From assembly GCF_011682145.1 (NCBI RefSeq), contig NZ_WHJH01000026.1:19771-83770 (forward strand): a stretch of DNA of 64,000 bases, given 5' to 3'. The stretch's first letter is position 1. Each line of letters starts with the position of its first letter. A program made the position numbers and the translations under genes. The notes below the pieces were generated by a model, which worked only from the letters and a program-made list of their open reading frames with translations, made no database searches and had not been told where the DNA came from. Positions 51,025 through 59,961 of this stretch are shown here, piece after piece. This stretch comes from Massilia mucilaginosa. Its GTDB lineage: Bacteria; Pseudomonadota; Gammaproteobacteria; Burkholderiales; Burkholderiaceae_D.

Positions 51025-51633
51025 TCAGGATACGAAAGGCGAGGCGCCGCCACGCACCAAAGCCTGCAGTTTTTCTTCGTCGAGCGTGCCATCCGGCATC
51101 AGGACCGCGTCGATCAGCACCTGGCCGAGCGGGACGCCCCCGCGCGCATCGATGAAGCGGCCCTGCACGCCGCCGTGGGCGACAATCTCGTTCATCAGCG
51201 ACAGTACGGTGGGACAGACGATCTTGCCGCGCACGTTGACGTACGCGCCGTACTCCGACAGAAAGTCGCAGTGCAGGTCGCCGCCGACGAACAGGCAGTA
51301 ATCGTTGAGGGTATTGAGGCACAGTGTTTTTACGTGCAGGTCGCCGCCGACGACGACATCGATGTTCATGCGCCCCAGGTGCTGGCAGATGACGTTACCG
51401 GACACGACGAGCAGGCCGGTGTCGTACGCATAGTCGATGTCGCGCACGGTCAGGTTGCCGTCGATGACGGTGACCGGAGCGACCATCAGCGTATCGATCT
51501 CCAGGTCGCCCTGGTGAAAACGTACCTGCTCTTCGTCGTCCGGGTCGGCGTCGTTGAAAAACGCCCGCTCGCACACGGGCGGCGGCTGGCGCCTGACCCA
51601 GTCCTCGAACGCGTCGTAAGAAATAGTGTGCAT
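51025..51633 (-). CDS. Beta-helix-like hypothetical protein
   Basis: Not recognised. 202 residues. The centre is a run of short strands with a regular beat (VTVIDGNLTVRD, GLLVVSGNVICQ, IDVVVGGDLHVKTLC, CLFVGGDLHCDFL, YVNVRGKIVCP). This looks like the polymer-forming/beta-solenoid fold of bactofilin-like or leucine-rich-adjacent proteins. There is no signal peptide. Its ATG overlaps the stop of the OmpA-type gene upstream by about two bases, so it is the last gene of that operon. Confidence 0.78.
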   Translation of the reverse strand: MHTISYDAFEDWVRRQPPPVCERAFFNDADPDDEEQVRFHQGDLEIDTLMVAPVTVIDGNLTVRDIDYAYDTGLLVVSGNVICQHLGRMNIDVVVGGDLHVKTLCLNTLNDYCLFVGGDLHCDFLSEYGAYVNVRGKIVCPTVLSLMNEIVAHGGVQGRFIDARGGVPLGQVLIDAVLMPDGTLDEEKLQALVRGGASPFVS

Positions 51634-51634
51634 C

Positions 51635-52696
51635 TTATCCCTTCACCACCTTGACCAGTTCGACACGGCGGTTCTTCGCACGGGACTCGTCGCTGTTGTT
51701 ATCGGTGAGCGGTTTTTCCGAACCGTGACCGGCGGCGACGAGGCGCGTGCCGTCGATGCCGTCGCCGACCAGGGCCTGCACCACCGCCTGCGCGCGCTCG
51801 CGCGACAAGGCCTTGTTGCGGGCCTGGTCGCCGACGTTGTCGGTGTGGCCTTCGACCGACAGGTGCAGCGCGGTTTGCTTCTTCATCAGCGCGGCGATCT
51901 CATCGACCGCCGGCTTGCCGTCGGGGCGAATGGCGGCCTTGTCGGTATCGAAATTGATGTACAGCGCGATGTGGCCCTTGCTCTCAAGCTCGGACTGCAT
52001 GACGGCGGAGGTCACCATCTTCACCGACGAGGCAGTTTGCTTTTCTTCGACGGCAAGCATGCGCACGCTGCTGTCGTTGACCATCAGCACCAGCCATTTG
52101 CGGCCGGTCGGGGTCGGCAGGAAATACGCTTCATAGCTGTAGTTCGAACCCGGATAGTCGAGTTTCTTGCGCAGCTCATAGCCTTTGTCGTCATTGGCCT
52201 TGTCGAACGCATCCTCGTCGGGAGTGACGGTATTGACCTTGACCCCGCCCAGCTCCTGGGCCGCCTTGGAATAATCGCGCTGGGCCTGGAATCGCGAAAT
52301 CTTGGCATCCGACAAATCGAACGCGGACTTGCGGAAACGGCCTTCGATGGTGTGCACCTTGTTGCCAACCAATATGTGCAACTGGTCGAAGTCGGATTCG
52401 TTGGTGCGCTGGCGCGTCTCGGGGACGGTGTCCGGATAATCGATGAACGGGAACGGCGGCAGCGGCTTGCTGATGACCGCGATTTTATCGAGATCGGCGA
52501 TGGCCTCGGCGGTCGCTGGCGTCGCCGCCGCTGGCGCAGGCGCAGGCGCAGGCACTGGCGCTGCCGGCGCCTGCGCGACCGGTGCGCTGGCCACCGGTGC
52601 TTCCGCCGGGGCGGCCGGCGTTTTCGGTTTGCATCCGGTGATCGCAAAGGCAAGCGAGATCGACAGGCAAAGGGCAGCGTTGAGTTGTTTGGTCAT
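51635..52696 (-). CDS. OmpA-family lipoprotein, copy 1 of 3
   Basis: 353 residues. Lipoprotein signal with lipobox AITGC at about residue 22, then an Ala/Pro linker, a unique ~150-residue middle, and a C-terminal OmpA peptidoglycan-binding domain (residues ~230-353, LYINFDTDKAAIRPDGKPAV, LSVEGHTDNVGDQARNKALS, AAGHGSEKPLTDNNSD, KNRRVELVK). It anchors the outer membrane to the cell wall. It has the same layout as the two genes upstream, from which it differs mainly in the middle. Its own promoter is at 52773-52800. The next gene, a beta-helix-like protein, follows with overlap. Confidence 0.92.
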   Translation of the reverse strand: MTKQLNAALCLSISLAFAITGCKPKTPAAPAEAPVASAPVAQAPAAPVPAPAPAPAAATPATAEAIADLDKIAVISKPLPPFPFIDYPDTVPETRQRTNESDFDQLHILVGNKVHTIEGRFRKSAFDLSDAKISRFQAQRDYSKAAQELGGVKVNTVTPDEDAFDKANDDKGYELRKKLDYPGSNYSYEAYFLPTPTGRKWLVLMVNDSSVRMLAVEEKQTASSVKMVTSAVMQSELESKGHIALYINFDTDKAAIRPDGKPAVDEIAALMKKQTALHLSVEGHTDNVGDQARNKALSRERAQAVVQALVGDGIDGTRLVAAGHGSEKPLTDNNSDESRAKNRRVELVKVVKG

Positions 52697-52772
52697 GGCA
52701 GTGATTTAGAGTAAGAAAGGGATCGGCCTGGCGCTGCAGGATCAGGTAAAACAATTACATTAAAACAAGTTC

Positions 52773-52800
52773 ATCATAGCGTGCGGATGATGTATCTCAA
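52773..52800 (-). promoter_or_regulatory. Sigma-70 promoter of OmpA copy 1
   Basis: On the minus strand: TTGAGA, 16 bases, TATGAT. The same spacing and -10 occur before copies 2 and 3. Confidence 0.75.
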
Positions 52801-52840
52801 CCGGTAATCGCGACGGCGTTTTACCGGTTCACGCTGGCGC

Positions 52841-53896
52841 TCAGCCTTTGACCACCTTGACCAGCTCGACGCGGCGGTTTTTCGCACGGCCCTCTTCGCT
52901 GCCGTTGTCGGTGAGCGGCTTGTCGGCGCCGTGGCCGGCGGCGACGAGGCGGGCGCCGTCGATGCCGTCGCCTAGCAGCGACTGCACCACCGCCTGCGCC
53001 CGTTCGCGCGACAAGGTAGCGTTGCGGGCCTTGTCGCCGAGGTTGTCCGTGTGGCCTTCGATGGACAGGCGCAGCGCTGTTTCCTTCTTCATCAGTGCGG
53101 CGATTTCGTCGACCGCCGGTTTGCCGTCAGCGCGGATGGCCGCCTTGTCGGTATCGAAGTTGATGTACAGCGCGACCCGGCCCTTGGTGTCGAGTTCGGA
53201 TTTCATGACGGCGGCGCTCACCGCTTTCAGCGACGATGCCGCCTGTTTTTCTTCGACGACAAGCACGCGCATGGCGGATTCGTTGCCCATCAACACCATC
53301 CATCTGCGGCCGGTCGGGGTCGGCAAGAAATACGTTTCGTGGTTGAAGCTCTCATGCCAATAGCCCATTTTCCCTCGCAGCTCATAGCCTTTGCCGGCAT
53401 TGGCCTCGTCGAACGCATTGTCATTCGGTTCGATGGTATTGACCTTCACGCCCCCCATGTCCATGAATGCCTTGGCATAGTCGCGCTGCGCCTGGAATTG
53501 CGAAATCCCGGCGTCGGACAAATAGAACTCGATCGTCCGCACCCGCCCTTCGACGGGACGCGCCTTGTTACCGACCACCAGGTAAACCTGGTCGAAATCC
53601 GATTGCTCCGTGCTCTGCTTCTCTTTGATGACCTTCTCGGGATAATCGACGAACGGAAATGGCGGCAGCGGCTTGGTGACAACGGCGATCTTGTCGAGGT
53701 CGACATCGGCGGCGTTGGCGGCAGCGGCGGGCGCAGGCGTCGCGGCGGGCTCGGCCGGTGCGACAGGCGCCTCGGCAGCGGGCGCGCTGGCGACCGGCGC
53801 TTCGGCCGGCGCGACGGGCGCCTTCGGCTTGCATCCGGCAATGGCAAAGGCCAGCGACATCGACAGGCAAAGTGCGGCGTTGAGTTGTTTGGTCAT
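52841..53896 (-). CDS. OmpA-family lipoprotein, copy 2 of 3
   Basis: 351 residues, same plan as copy 1: lipobox AIAGC, Ala/Pro linker, ~150-residue middle (FPFVDYPEKVIKEKQSTEQS), and OmpA domain (GRVALYINFDTDKAAIRADG, SIEGHTDNLGDKARNATLS). Its C-terminal domain is nearly identical to that of copy 3. I start at the ATG at 53896. Tandem duplication with divergence of the middle region is evident. Confidence 0.92.
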   Translation of the reverse strand: MTKQLNAALCLSMSLAFAIAGCKPKAPVAPAEAPVASAPAAEAPVAPAEPAATPAPAAAANAADVDLDKIAVVTKPLPPFPFVDYPEKVIKEKQSTEQSDFDQVYLVVGNKARPVEGRVRTIEFYLSDAGISQFQAQRDYAKAFMDMGGVKVNTIEPNDNAFDEANAGKGYELRGKMGYWHESFNHETYFLPTPTGRRWMVLMGNESAMRVLVVEEKQAASSLKAVSAAVMKSELDTKGRVALYINFDTDKAAIRADGKPAVDEIAALMKKETALRLSIEGHTDNLGDKARNATLSRERAQAVVQSLLGDGIDGARLVAAGHGADKPLTDNGSEEGRAKNRRVELVKVVKG

Positions 53897-53968
53897 GTCG
53901 TGCAATCTCAGAAAGGAATGGGCCTGGCGCTGCAGGGAAATGGTGAACGATTACAGAAAAGCAAGGTC

Positions 53969-53996
53969 ATCATATATTGCAGATGAGATAACGCAA
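53969..53996 (-). promoter_or_regulatory. Sigma-70 promoter of OmpA copy 2
   Basis: On the minus strand: TTGCGT, 16 bases, TATGAT. Confidence 0.75.
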
Positions 53997-54043
53997 CCGG
54001 TAATCGCAGCGCGGTTTTACCGCTTGCCCGCGAATGGCGGCGC

Positions 54044-55102
54044 TCATCCTTTGACGACCTTGACCAGCTCGACGCGGCGGTTTTTCGCACGGCCCTCTTC
54101 GCTGCCGTTGTCGGTAAGCGGCTTGTCGGCGCCGTGGCCGGCGGCGCTCAGGCGGGCGCCGTCGATACCATCGCCCACCAGGGCCTGCACCACCGCCTGC
54201 GCCCGCTCGCGCGACAAGCTCAGGTTGCGGGCCTTGTCGCCGACGTTGTCGGTGTGGCCTTCGATCGACAGGCGCAGCGCCGTTTCCTTCTTCATCAGCG
54301 CGGCGATTTCGTCGACCGCCGGTTTGCCGTCCGGGCGGATGGCCGCCTTGTCGGTATCGAAGTTGATGTACAGCGCGACGCGGCCTTTGGTGTCGAGTTC
54401 GGACTTCATGACGGCGGCGGTCACCATCTTGACCACCGATGCGCTTTGTTTTTCTTCGATGGAGGTGACGCGCAACTTTTCTTGGCTGGCCATGATCAAC
54501 ATCCATTTGCGCCCGCCTGGCGTCGGAAAATAGTAGCTCTCGTAGCTGTAATTCTCCCCTGGATAATTCAGTTTCTCCCGCATGGCGTCGTTGAACGCGC
54601 CGCTGACCTTCTGGAACGCGTCATCCTTCGGCACGCTGGCGTTGACCTTGACGCCGCCCATGTCGGTGGCCGCCCTGGCGTAATCGCGCTGGGCCTGGAA
54701 GCGCGAAATGCCGGCGTCGGCCAGTTCGAACGCAATCGTCCGGAAGCGTCCTTCGACGGCGACGATCTTGTTACCCACAATCAGGTGCAGCTGGTCGAAA
54801 TCGGACGCCTTGGTGGTCTGCTTCTCTTTGACGATATTCTCGGGATAATCGACAAACGGGAACGGCGGCATCGGCTTGGCGATCACGGCGATCTTGTCGA
54901 GATCGACATCGGCGGCATCGCTGACGGCGGCCGGCGGCGCCGTTGCGGGCGCCGCAGCCGGCGCGGCGGGCGGCGGCGCCACCGGGGCCGCGGCACTTGG
55001 CGGCGGTGCCGGCGGCGCCTCCACCGGTTCTTTGGGCTTGCATCCGGCGATGGCGAAGGCGAGCGGGATCGACAAGCAAAGGACGTTCAAGTGTTTGATC
55101 AT
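54044..55102 (-). CDS. OmpA-family lipoprotein, copy 3 of 3
   Basis: 352 residues. Signal MIKHLNVLCLSIPLAFAIAG then Cys, an Ala/Pro linker, the variable middle (FPFVDYPENIVKEKQTTKAS, SQEKLRVTSIEEKQSASVV) and the OmpA domain with SIEGHTDNVGDKARN and KNRRVELVKVVKG at the end. It is the first gene in the series on this strand. The variable middle is where the three copies differ most, so it may bind different partners, while the C-terminal domain holds peptidoglycan in all three. Confidence 0.92.
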   Translation of the reverse strand: MIKHLNVLCLSIPLAFAIAGCKPKEPVEAPPAPPPSAAAPVAPPPAAPAAAPATAPPAAVSDAADVDLDKIAVIAKPMPPFPFVDYPENIVKEKQTTKASDFDQLHLIVGNKIVAVEGRFRTIAFELADAGISRFQAQRDYARAATDMGGVKVNASVPKDDAFQKVSGAFNDAMREKLNYPGENYSYESYYFPTPGGRKWMLIMASQEKLRVTSIEEKQSASVVKMVTAAVMKSELDTKGRVALYINFDTDKAAIRPDGKPAVDEIAALMKKETALRLSIEGHTDNVGDKARNLSLSRERAQAVVQALVGDGIDGARLSAAGHGADKPLTDNGSEEGRAKNRRVELVKVVKG

Positions 55103-55177
55103 GGCGGGCAGTCGAAATAGAAGGGGATCGGCCTGGCGATGCAGGGAAAAGTACAACAATTTCATAAAAGCAAGCCA

Positions 55178-55205
55178 ATCATACACGCGCGCTGATGCGG
55201 CGCAA
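55178..55205 (-). promoter_or_regulatory. Sigma-70 promoter of OmpA copy 3
   Basis: On the minus strand: TTGCGC, 16 bases, TATGAT. Confidence 0.75.
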
Positions 55206-55373
55206 TCGGTAATCACGGCAGCGTTTTACCGCCTCGCCTTGGCGCCTCGCCTTGGCGCGCCGCCTTGGTGCTTCGGCCGGCGCCGTGGCCGGTTGGCCGG
55301 GCCCTGCGCGGCGCCGCGTCGATGGTATGATGACGCCCCGAACGCGCGGCCGCCGGCCCGCTCCCCCCCTCAC

Positions 55374-55751
55374 ATGACAAACATGGATCCGTACAAAGTT
55401 CTCGAAGAAGCCCGCCCGATGCTCGATGCCGTGCTGACCCAGGCCGGCCTGCAGGCGCCGGGCGAACCGCTCGACCTGGAGGCGCTGCGCGCGCCGTTCA
55501 GCCAGTGGCTGCAGGCGCAGCCGGTCGGGCGCGAGGACCTGGGGTTCTTCGTCGGGCTGGCCGGGGCCTTCATTTCGCACTACCTGGCCGATACGGCCGA
55601 CGCGTCGGTGCAGGTCGATGGCGAGCGCATCAGCGTGCGCGTGCCGCTGGCGGGCGGCATGGAACGCCGCTTCGATCCGTATGCGGCCGCTTCCAGCCTG
55701 ATTCTGAAAAAAGGCAGCGTGGCCGATTTCCTGGCCAGCGTGCGCGCATGA
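55374..55751 (+). CDS. Small conserved hypothetical protein, 125 residues
   Basis: Not recognised. Soluble, balanced composition: MDPYKVLEEARPMLDAVLTQ, SQWLQAQPVGREDLGFFVGL, AGAFISHYLADTADASVQVD and SLILKKGSVADFLASV. It begins at the ATG at 55374; the upstream in-frame codons belong to the OmpA copy 3 shadow. No motif points to a function. Confidence 0.7.
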   Translation: MTNMDPYKVLEEARPMLDAVLTQAGLQAPGEPLDLEALRAPFSQWLQAQPVGREDLGFFVGLAGAFISHYLADTADASVQVDGERISVRVPLAGGMERRFDPYAAASSLILKKGSVADFLASVRA

Positions 55752-55811
55752 CCGGACAGGCCGGTGCTATTGATCGGCCTTTGAAGCGCGCTTGTTCATC
55801 GCTGATGCGGC

Positions 55812-56567
55812 TTATCCATAGTGCGTTTGCATCGCGTCGACATATTTGGGCACGTTGATGGCGTAAAACCCCGAGCTGTTGATGTTATTGAATTCGATGA
55901 CTTTCAAGCCGTCTTGCGTGAGGCAGACATCCATGACGAACGACTCGGCCGGGGTCCATTTGCCGATCACGCTGCGGGCATAGTCGAGGACATCGTCTTC
56001 GACGTCGGGCGAAATCTCCGCGCGGCCGCCGATCCGGTACACCGAGCCGGTCACCACTTTGCGGTTGACGATGAACAGGCGGTACTCCCGATAAATCGCC
56101 TTGACCGGCGAGACGATGACGTCCATCTGCTGCAGATGCGCTTTGGCCGGATCGCGCCGCCAGTCGGCGATGGTTGCGCTGTCCATGAGCATGCCGTCGA
56201 AGGCCTTGTTGTCTTCGGCCGGGCGAATGAAGAACTTGGCCAGGTGCGCCGTGCGCACGTTCGCCAGGGCGCCCGATTCGATGTCGTGGTTCAGCAGTTC
56301 GGCACCGAGTTGCGCGAGCCAGATATCGAACTTGAAATTCTCGTTCAAAAAACTGCCGGGAACCCAGCCCTTGTCGCGCGCGATCCTGGCCAGCTTGATG
56401 GCGCCGCAGACGTAAACCTTCCCTTCCAGGTTCACATCGGGAACCAGGTCGACGGTCCCGTTGGGAATCGCCACCGCCGTATGGGCAATGCCCAGCGTAC
56501 CGAGCGCATTGACCAGCAACTGGTAATTGCCCGGCTTGAAAATACTTTGTTGAATGACCCAGTGCAT
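55812..56567 (-). CDS. ATP-grasp domain protein (DUF4343-like)
   Basis: 251 residues, cytoplasmic. The fold is ATP-grasp: AHLAKFFIRPAEDNKAFDGM (nucleotide loop), QQMDVIVSPVKAIYREYRLF, then MDVCLTQDGLKVIEFNNINS holding the metal-binding Glu and Asn. Such enzymes join a carboxylate to an amine or thiol using ATP. It lies 26 bases after the sirtuin gene on the same strand, so the two are co-transcribed. An N-terminal segment (GTLGIAHTAVAIPNGTVDLV) is the pre-ATP-grasp part. I start at 56567. Confidence 0.85.
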   Translation of the reverse strand: MHWVIQQSIFKPGNYQLLVNALGTLGIAHTAVAIPNGTVDLVPDVNLEGKVYVCGAIKLARIARDKGWVPGSFLNENFKFDIWLAQLGAELLNHDIESGALANVRTAHLAKFFIRPAEDNKAFDGMLMDSATIADWRRDPAKAHLQQMDVIVSPVKAIYREYRLFIVNRKVVTGSVYRIGGRAEISPDVEDDVLDYARSVIGKWTPAESFVMDVCLTQDGLKVIEFNNINSSGFYAINVPKYVDAMQTHYG

Positions 56568-56593
56568 AGGAATCCGATGAGAGGTTGATGTCG

Positions 56594-57298
56594 TTAGCCG
56601 GCTTGGTCCAGCCATCGTCGAACCAGCGGCGGGACGATCCCGGTCGCTTTACCTGACATGAACGTAAAGCCGAACGGGACGCGCTGTATGTCCAGACAAT
56701 TGATGACCTTTTCGGCGCGCCCGCGCGCCGCCTTCACCAGCGAGGCTGCCGGGAAAACCGACAGCGATGTACCAACCACCAATACCCTGGCGGCGCTGGC
56801 GGCATGCCGGCGCGCCTCGTCCATGTGCTGGACGTCCTCGCCGAACCAGACGATGTCGGGACGCAGCTGCGTCCCGTCCTCGCACAACTGGCCGAGCGAA
56901 ATCGGCGCCGCATCGATCCGATAGCGCTTGGGCGCGGTCGAGGTCCCGCGCGCGTATGCAAGTTGACCGTGCAGATGGATCACCGTGCGCGATCCCGCGC
57001 GTTCGTGCAGATCATCGACGTTCTGGGTAATGACGACCACCTCGTACGCTTCGTCGAGCGCCGCGATGGCCTCATGCGCCACATTGGGCTCGGCCTCAGA
57101 CGCCCTCGCGCGCCGCTCGTTGTAAAACGCGAGGACGGCTTCCGGGTTCGCTTTCCATCCTTCCGGCGTTGCCACGTCCTGCAAGGAGAAGTTATTCCAT
57201 AGCCCGTTCGAATCCCGAAAAGTCGGCAGGCCGCTCTCGGCACTGATGCCGGCACCGGACAGGACCACGATCTTGTTTGGCTGGACCTCTGGTTTCAT
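56594..57298 (-). CDS. cobB: NAD-dependent protein deacylase (sirtuin), without zinc cysteines
   Basis: 234 residues. Sirtuin motifs are complete: LSGAGISAESGLPTFRDSNG, ITQNVDDLHERAG, HLHG with the catalytic His, DIVWFGED, and VVGTSLSVFPAASL. Tyr and Arg of the CobB desuccinylase signature are in FYNERRARASE. The four zinc-binding Cys of the usual CxxC pairs are missing; the segment after HLHG reads QLAYARGTSTAPKRY. It would remove acyl groups from lysine using NAD+. The ATP-grasp gene follows 26 bases later. I start at the ATG at 57298; a TTG 9 bases upstream is possible. Confidence 0.88.
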   Translation of the reverse strand: MKPEVQPNKIVVLSGAGISAESGLPTFRDSNGLWNNFSLQDVATPEGWKANPEAVLAFYNERRARASEAEPNVAHEAIAALDEAYEVVVITQNVDDLHERAGSRTVIHLHGQLAYARGTSTAPKRYRIDAAPISLGQLCEDGTQLRPDIVWFGEDVQHMDEARRHAASAARVLVVGTSLSVFPAASLVKAARGRAEKVINCLDIQRVPFGFTFMSGKATGIVPPLVRRWLDQAG

Positions 57299-57461
57299 AC
57301 GATTCAATCAAGCGTTGCTGGCAGCAGAGTCTAGCAGAACAAGGCCGGCAAGCTTGCTGCCGCCTGCCCCACCCGGCGTAGAATCAAGCCCTGCGCAGGC
57401 GCCATCGCGCCCGCATTCAAGAATGCTCCACCGTCTCATCACTGACAAGAGGAGTACACGC

Positions 57462-57923
57462 ATGGCTGCGCTCACGCCGGATGGATTCATCAAGGAGGAA
57501 GGCTGCGCCGAGGGGCAGGCCGAGCCGAACCTGACGCTCTGGATTTCGGAGGCCGGCGGACTGACGCAGTTCGGCGCCTTCGTGGAAGTGCTGCAACCTG
57601 GCACGCGTTCTTCGATCAAGCACTGGCACAGCGCCGAGGATGAAATGGTGTACGTCCTGGAAGGCCATGTGACGCTGGTCGAAGGCGATGCCGAAACCAT
57701 CCTCAAGCCCGGCGACGCGGCCACCTTTCGCGCCGGCGTCGCGCTCGGCCATTGTTTGTGGAACCGCAGCGCCTCGCCTACGCGCTGCCTGGTGGTCGGC
57801 ACCCGTGCGCCAGTCGACCGGATCACCTATCCCGACCACGACCGGGTGTGCCACCGCGACCGCGCGCTGCCCGACGATCTGTGGATGACCGCTGCCGGAG
57901 AACCCGCCGCGAGTCCCTATTGA
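57462..57923 (+). CDS. Cupin-domain protein
   Basis: 153 residues, single cupin barrel. The two cupin motifs are GTRSSIKHWHSAEDEMVYVL (with two His and Glu) and KPGDAATFRAGVALGHCLWN (with His). These may hold a metal. It is an isolated gene, divergent from the sirtuin; the substrate or ligand is unknown. AAGAGGAG before the ATG at 57462 fixes the start; the longer upstream frame is not coding. Confidence 0.88.
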   Translation: MAALTPDGFIKEEGCAEGQAEPNLTLWISEAGGLTQFGAFVEVLQPGTRSSIKHWHSAEDEMVYVLEGHVTLVEGDAETILKPGDAATFRAGVALGHCLWNRSASPTRCLVVGTRAPVDRITYPDHDRVCHRDRALPDDLWMTAAGEPAASPY

Positions 57924-58087
57924 CAGCACCCATGGCGTCGGCCGCGTAACATCCGGTAACTCATCCATACGCCATATTCCGACCGCATAGGCTATGATGG
58001 CAAATTGTCATCATCAACCATCGCTCATGGATGGTTGATATCGACCGTTGCGCAGCATGCGCGGTCGCGCTATTGGAAGAGGTTTGG

Positions 58088-59218
58088 ATGTCTGTCGTTG
58101 CAGAAAAAGTACCCGGGGCCAAGGCAACTGCCCCGGCGCAGTTTGGACTCATCAATCTGTTGAAAGTCATCGCGGCACAGTTGATCGTGCTGCATCACCT
58201 GGCCTTTTACGGCCCCATGGCCGACTATGCGCGGCCACTGATGCCGGATGTGATCGATTGGCTCGGTTCCTTCGCGCGCATCGCGGTGCAAGTCTTCCTC
58301 GTCATCGGTGGATTTCTCGTCGCTAAATCCCTGTTCCCGCAAGGCCAGCCCGGCGTGATCAATCCGCTGGGAACGGTGTGGCGGCGCTATGCCAAGCTGG
58401 TGCCGCCGTTTATGGTGGCGATGCTGTGCGCCGTTGCCGCGTCGGCCCTGGCGAACCGGTGGATGACGCACGATTCCATCTCCGCCCCACCCGATTTCAT
58501 GCAGCTGGCCGCGCATGCGCTGCTGCTGCAGGGCGTGCTCGGTTACGATTCCCTGTCGGCGGGGGCCTGGTATGTGGCGATCGATTTCCAGTTGTACGCG
58601 GTGGCGGCCTTGCTGGTCTGGCTGTGCGGACGTTTTCCCGGCAGCGCGCTACGGCGCTGGCTGATGCCTGCCGTGGTCGTCGTCGGGGTCAGCACGTCTT
58701 TGCTGTACTTCAACCGCGATCCCGGCTGGGACGAGTGGGCGCCGTATTTTTTTGGCAGCTATGGACTGGGCATCATGGCCTGGCTGGCGAGCGATCCGAA
58801 ACGGCGGCCGCGCGCGGTGGCGCTGCTGGTGGCGATGATCCTGGTGCCGACCCTGGCCGCGCTGGTACTCGATTTCCGCCTGCGCATCGCGGTGGCGCTG
58901 GTGGTGACGTGCATCCTGTTCCTGTTCGGCCGCGCGCGCATCGGATCGACGTCGTACTGGGGCATGTCCGCCGTCAATCGCCTGGCGCAGATTTCCTATT
59001 CGGTTTTCCTGATCCACTTTCCGGTCTGCCTGGTGATGAATGCGGCGTTTGCCCAGTTCGTGCCGCCCACGCCGCACTATCAGGCGCTCGGCATGCTGGC
59101 GGCTTGGGCTGCCAGCCTGTTAGCGGGCGCGGCATTTTACCGCTGGGTCGAGCTTCCGCTGGGCCGAATGTTGCAGTCGTCCACCACGGCGCCTTCGCCG
59201 CGCACCGCATTCATCTAG
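58088..59218 (+). CDS. Acyltransferase 3 family membrane protein
   Basis: 376 residues with about ten transmembrane helices. Opening INLLKVIAAQLIVLHHLAFY carries the catalytic His near residue 37 and a HH pair. The fold continues with VFLVIGGFLVAKSLF and WYVAIDFQLYAVAALLVWLC and ends near LIHFPVCLVMNAAFAQFV and RWVELPLGRML. It O-acylates sugars of surface polysaccharide, lipid or peptidoglycan at the inner membrane; acceptor unknown. GAGG upstream of 58088 fixes the start. Confidence 0.92.
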   Translation: MSVVAEKVPGAKATAPAQFGLINLLKVIAAQLIVLHHLAFYGPMADYARPLMPDVIDWLGSFARIAVQVFLVIGGFLVAKSLFPQGQPGVINPLGTVWRRYAKLVPPFMVAMLCAVAASALANRWMTHDSISAPPDFMQLAAHALLLQGVLGYDSLSAGAWYVAIDFQLYAVAALLVWLCGRFPGSALRRWLMPAVVVVGVSTSLLYFNRDPGWDEWAPYFFGSYGLGIMAWLASDPKRRPRAVALLVAMILVPTLAALVLDFRLRIAVALVVTCILFLFGRARIGSTSYWGMSAVNRLAQISYSVFLIHFPVCLVMNAAFAQFVPPTPHYQALGMLAAWAASLLAGAAFYRWVELPLGRMLQSSTTAPSPRTAFI

Positions 59219-59227
59219 TCGCGCCGG

Positions 59228-59713
59228 TCAATCCCGGCCCAGCGCTGCCCGTTCGATCATGGCGATATCGATTTTTTTCATCGTCATCATCGCATCGAAC
59301 GCGCGCTTGGCCGCGGCCGGATCGGGGCCGAATACGGCTGCGGTGAGCGCGCGCGGAGCGATCTGCCAGGACAATCCCCAGCGGTCCTTGCACCAGCCGC
59401 ATTCGCTTTCCTGTCCGCCATTGCTGACGATGGCGTTCCACAGGCGGTCGGTTTCGGCCTGGTCGTCGGTGGCGATCATGAACGAGAACGATTCGTTGTG
59501 CTTGAAATGCGGGCCGCCGTTGAGCCCGAGGCAGGCAATGCCGGCGACCGTGAACTCGACCGTGAGGACGTCGCCTTGTTTGCCATCCGGATAGTCGCCC
59601 GGTGCGCGGTGGACAGCCTGGACTGCACTGTCGGGAAATGTTTCTGCGTAAAAGTTTGCGGCGTCGACAGCGTCGCCGTCGTACCACAGGCAGATCGTGT
59701 TCTTGCTGGTCAT
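59228..59713 (-). CDS. VOC-family protein (PhnB/3-demethylubiquinone-like)
   Basis: 161 residues. Paired beta-alpha-beta-beta-beta modules: NTICLWYDGDAVDAANFYAE, VEFTVAGIACLGLNGGPHFK and SFMIATDDQAETDRLWNAIV, with CGWCKDRWGLSWQIAPRALT. These resemble PhnB and the glyoxalase-like 3-demethylubiquinone-9 methyltransferase-type family. Metal ligands look partly present. GGGAGGG before the ATG at 59713 fixes the start; a longer upstream frame is antisense to little else but lacks a good start. Confidence 0.9.
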   Translation of the reverse strand: MTSKNTICLWYDGDAVDAANFYAETFPDSAVQAVHRAPGDYPDGKQGDVLTVEFTVAGIACLGLNGGPHFKHNESFSFMIATDDQAETDRLWNAIVSNGGQESECGWCKDRWGLSWQIAPRALTAAVFGPDPAAAKRAFDAMMTMKKIDIAMIERAALGRD

Positions 59714-59961
59714 TGCGTGCCCTCCCGAAAAGTTGAACACCGGCAGCGATTGCCGCGAAACGAACGACGGCATCCAAGGAGACATCGGTCGCTCGGTGAG
59801 ACTAAAGCGCTGACCGGGATTCGTCAATAGCGCCCGCAAGTACTTGCCTGCGGGGCCAGGCACGTCACGCGTGCCCTCAACGACGCGCAGCATTGACCGG
59901 CAAGCTGGCGCCTGTGCAAGCCAGGCATGCGCCGCTGTTCAGTTGCCGTTGTCCGTGAAGC

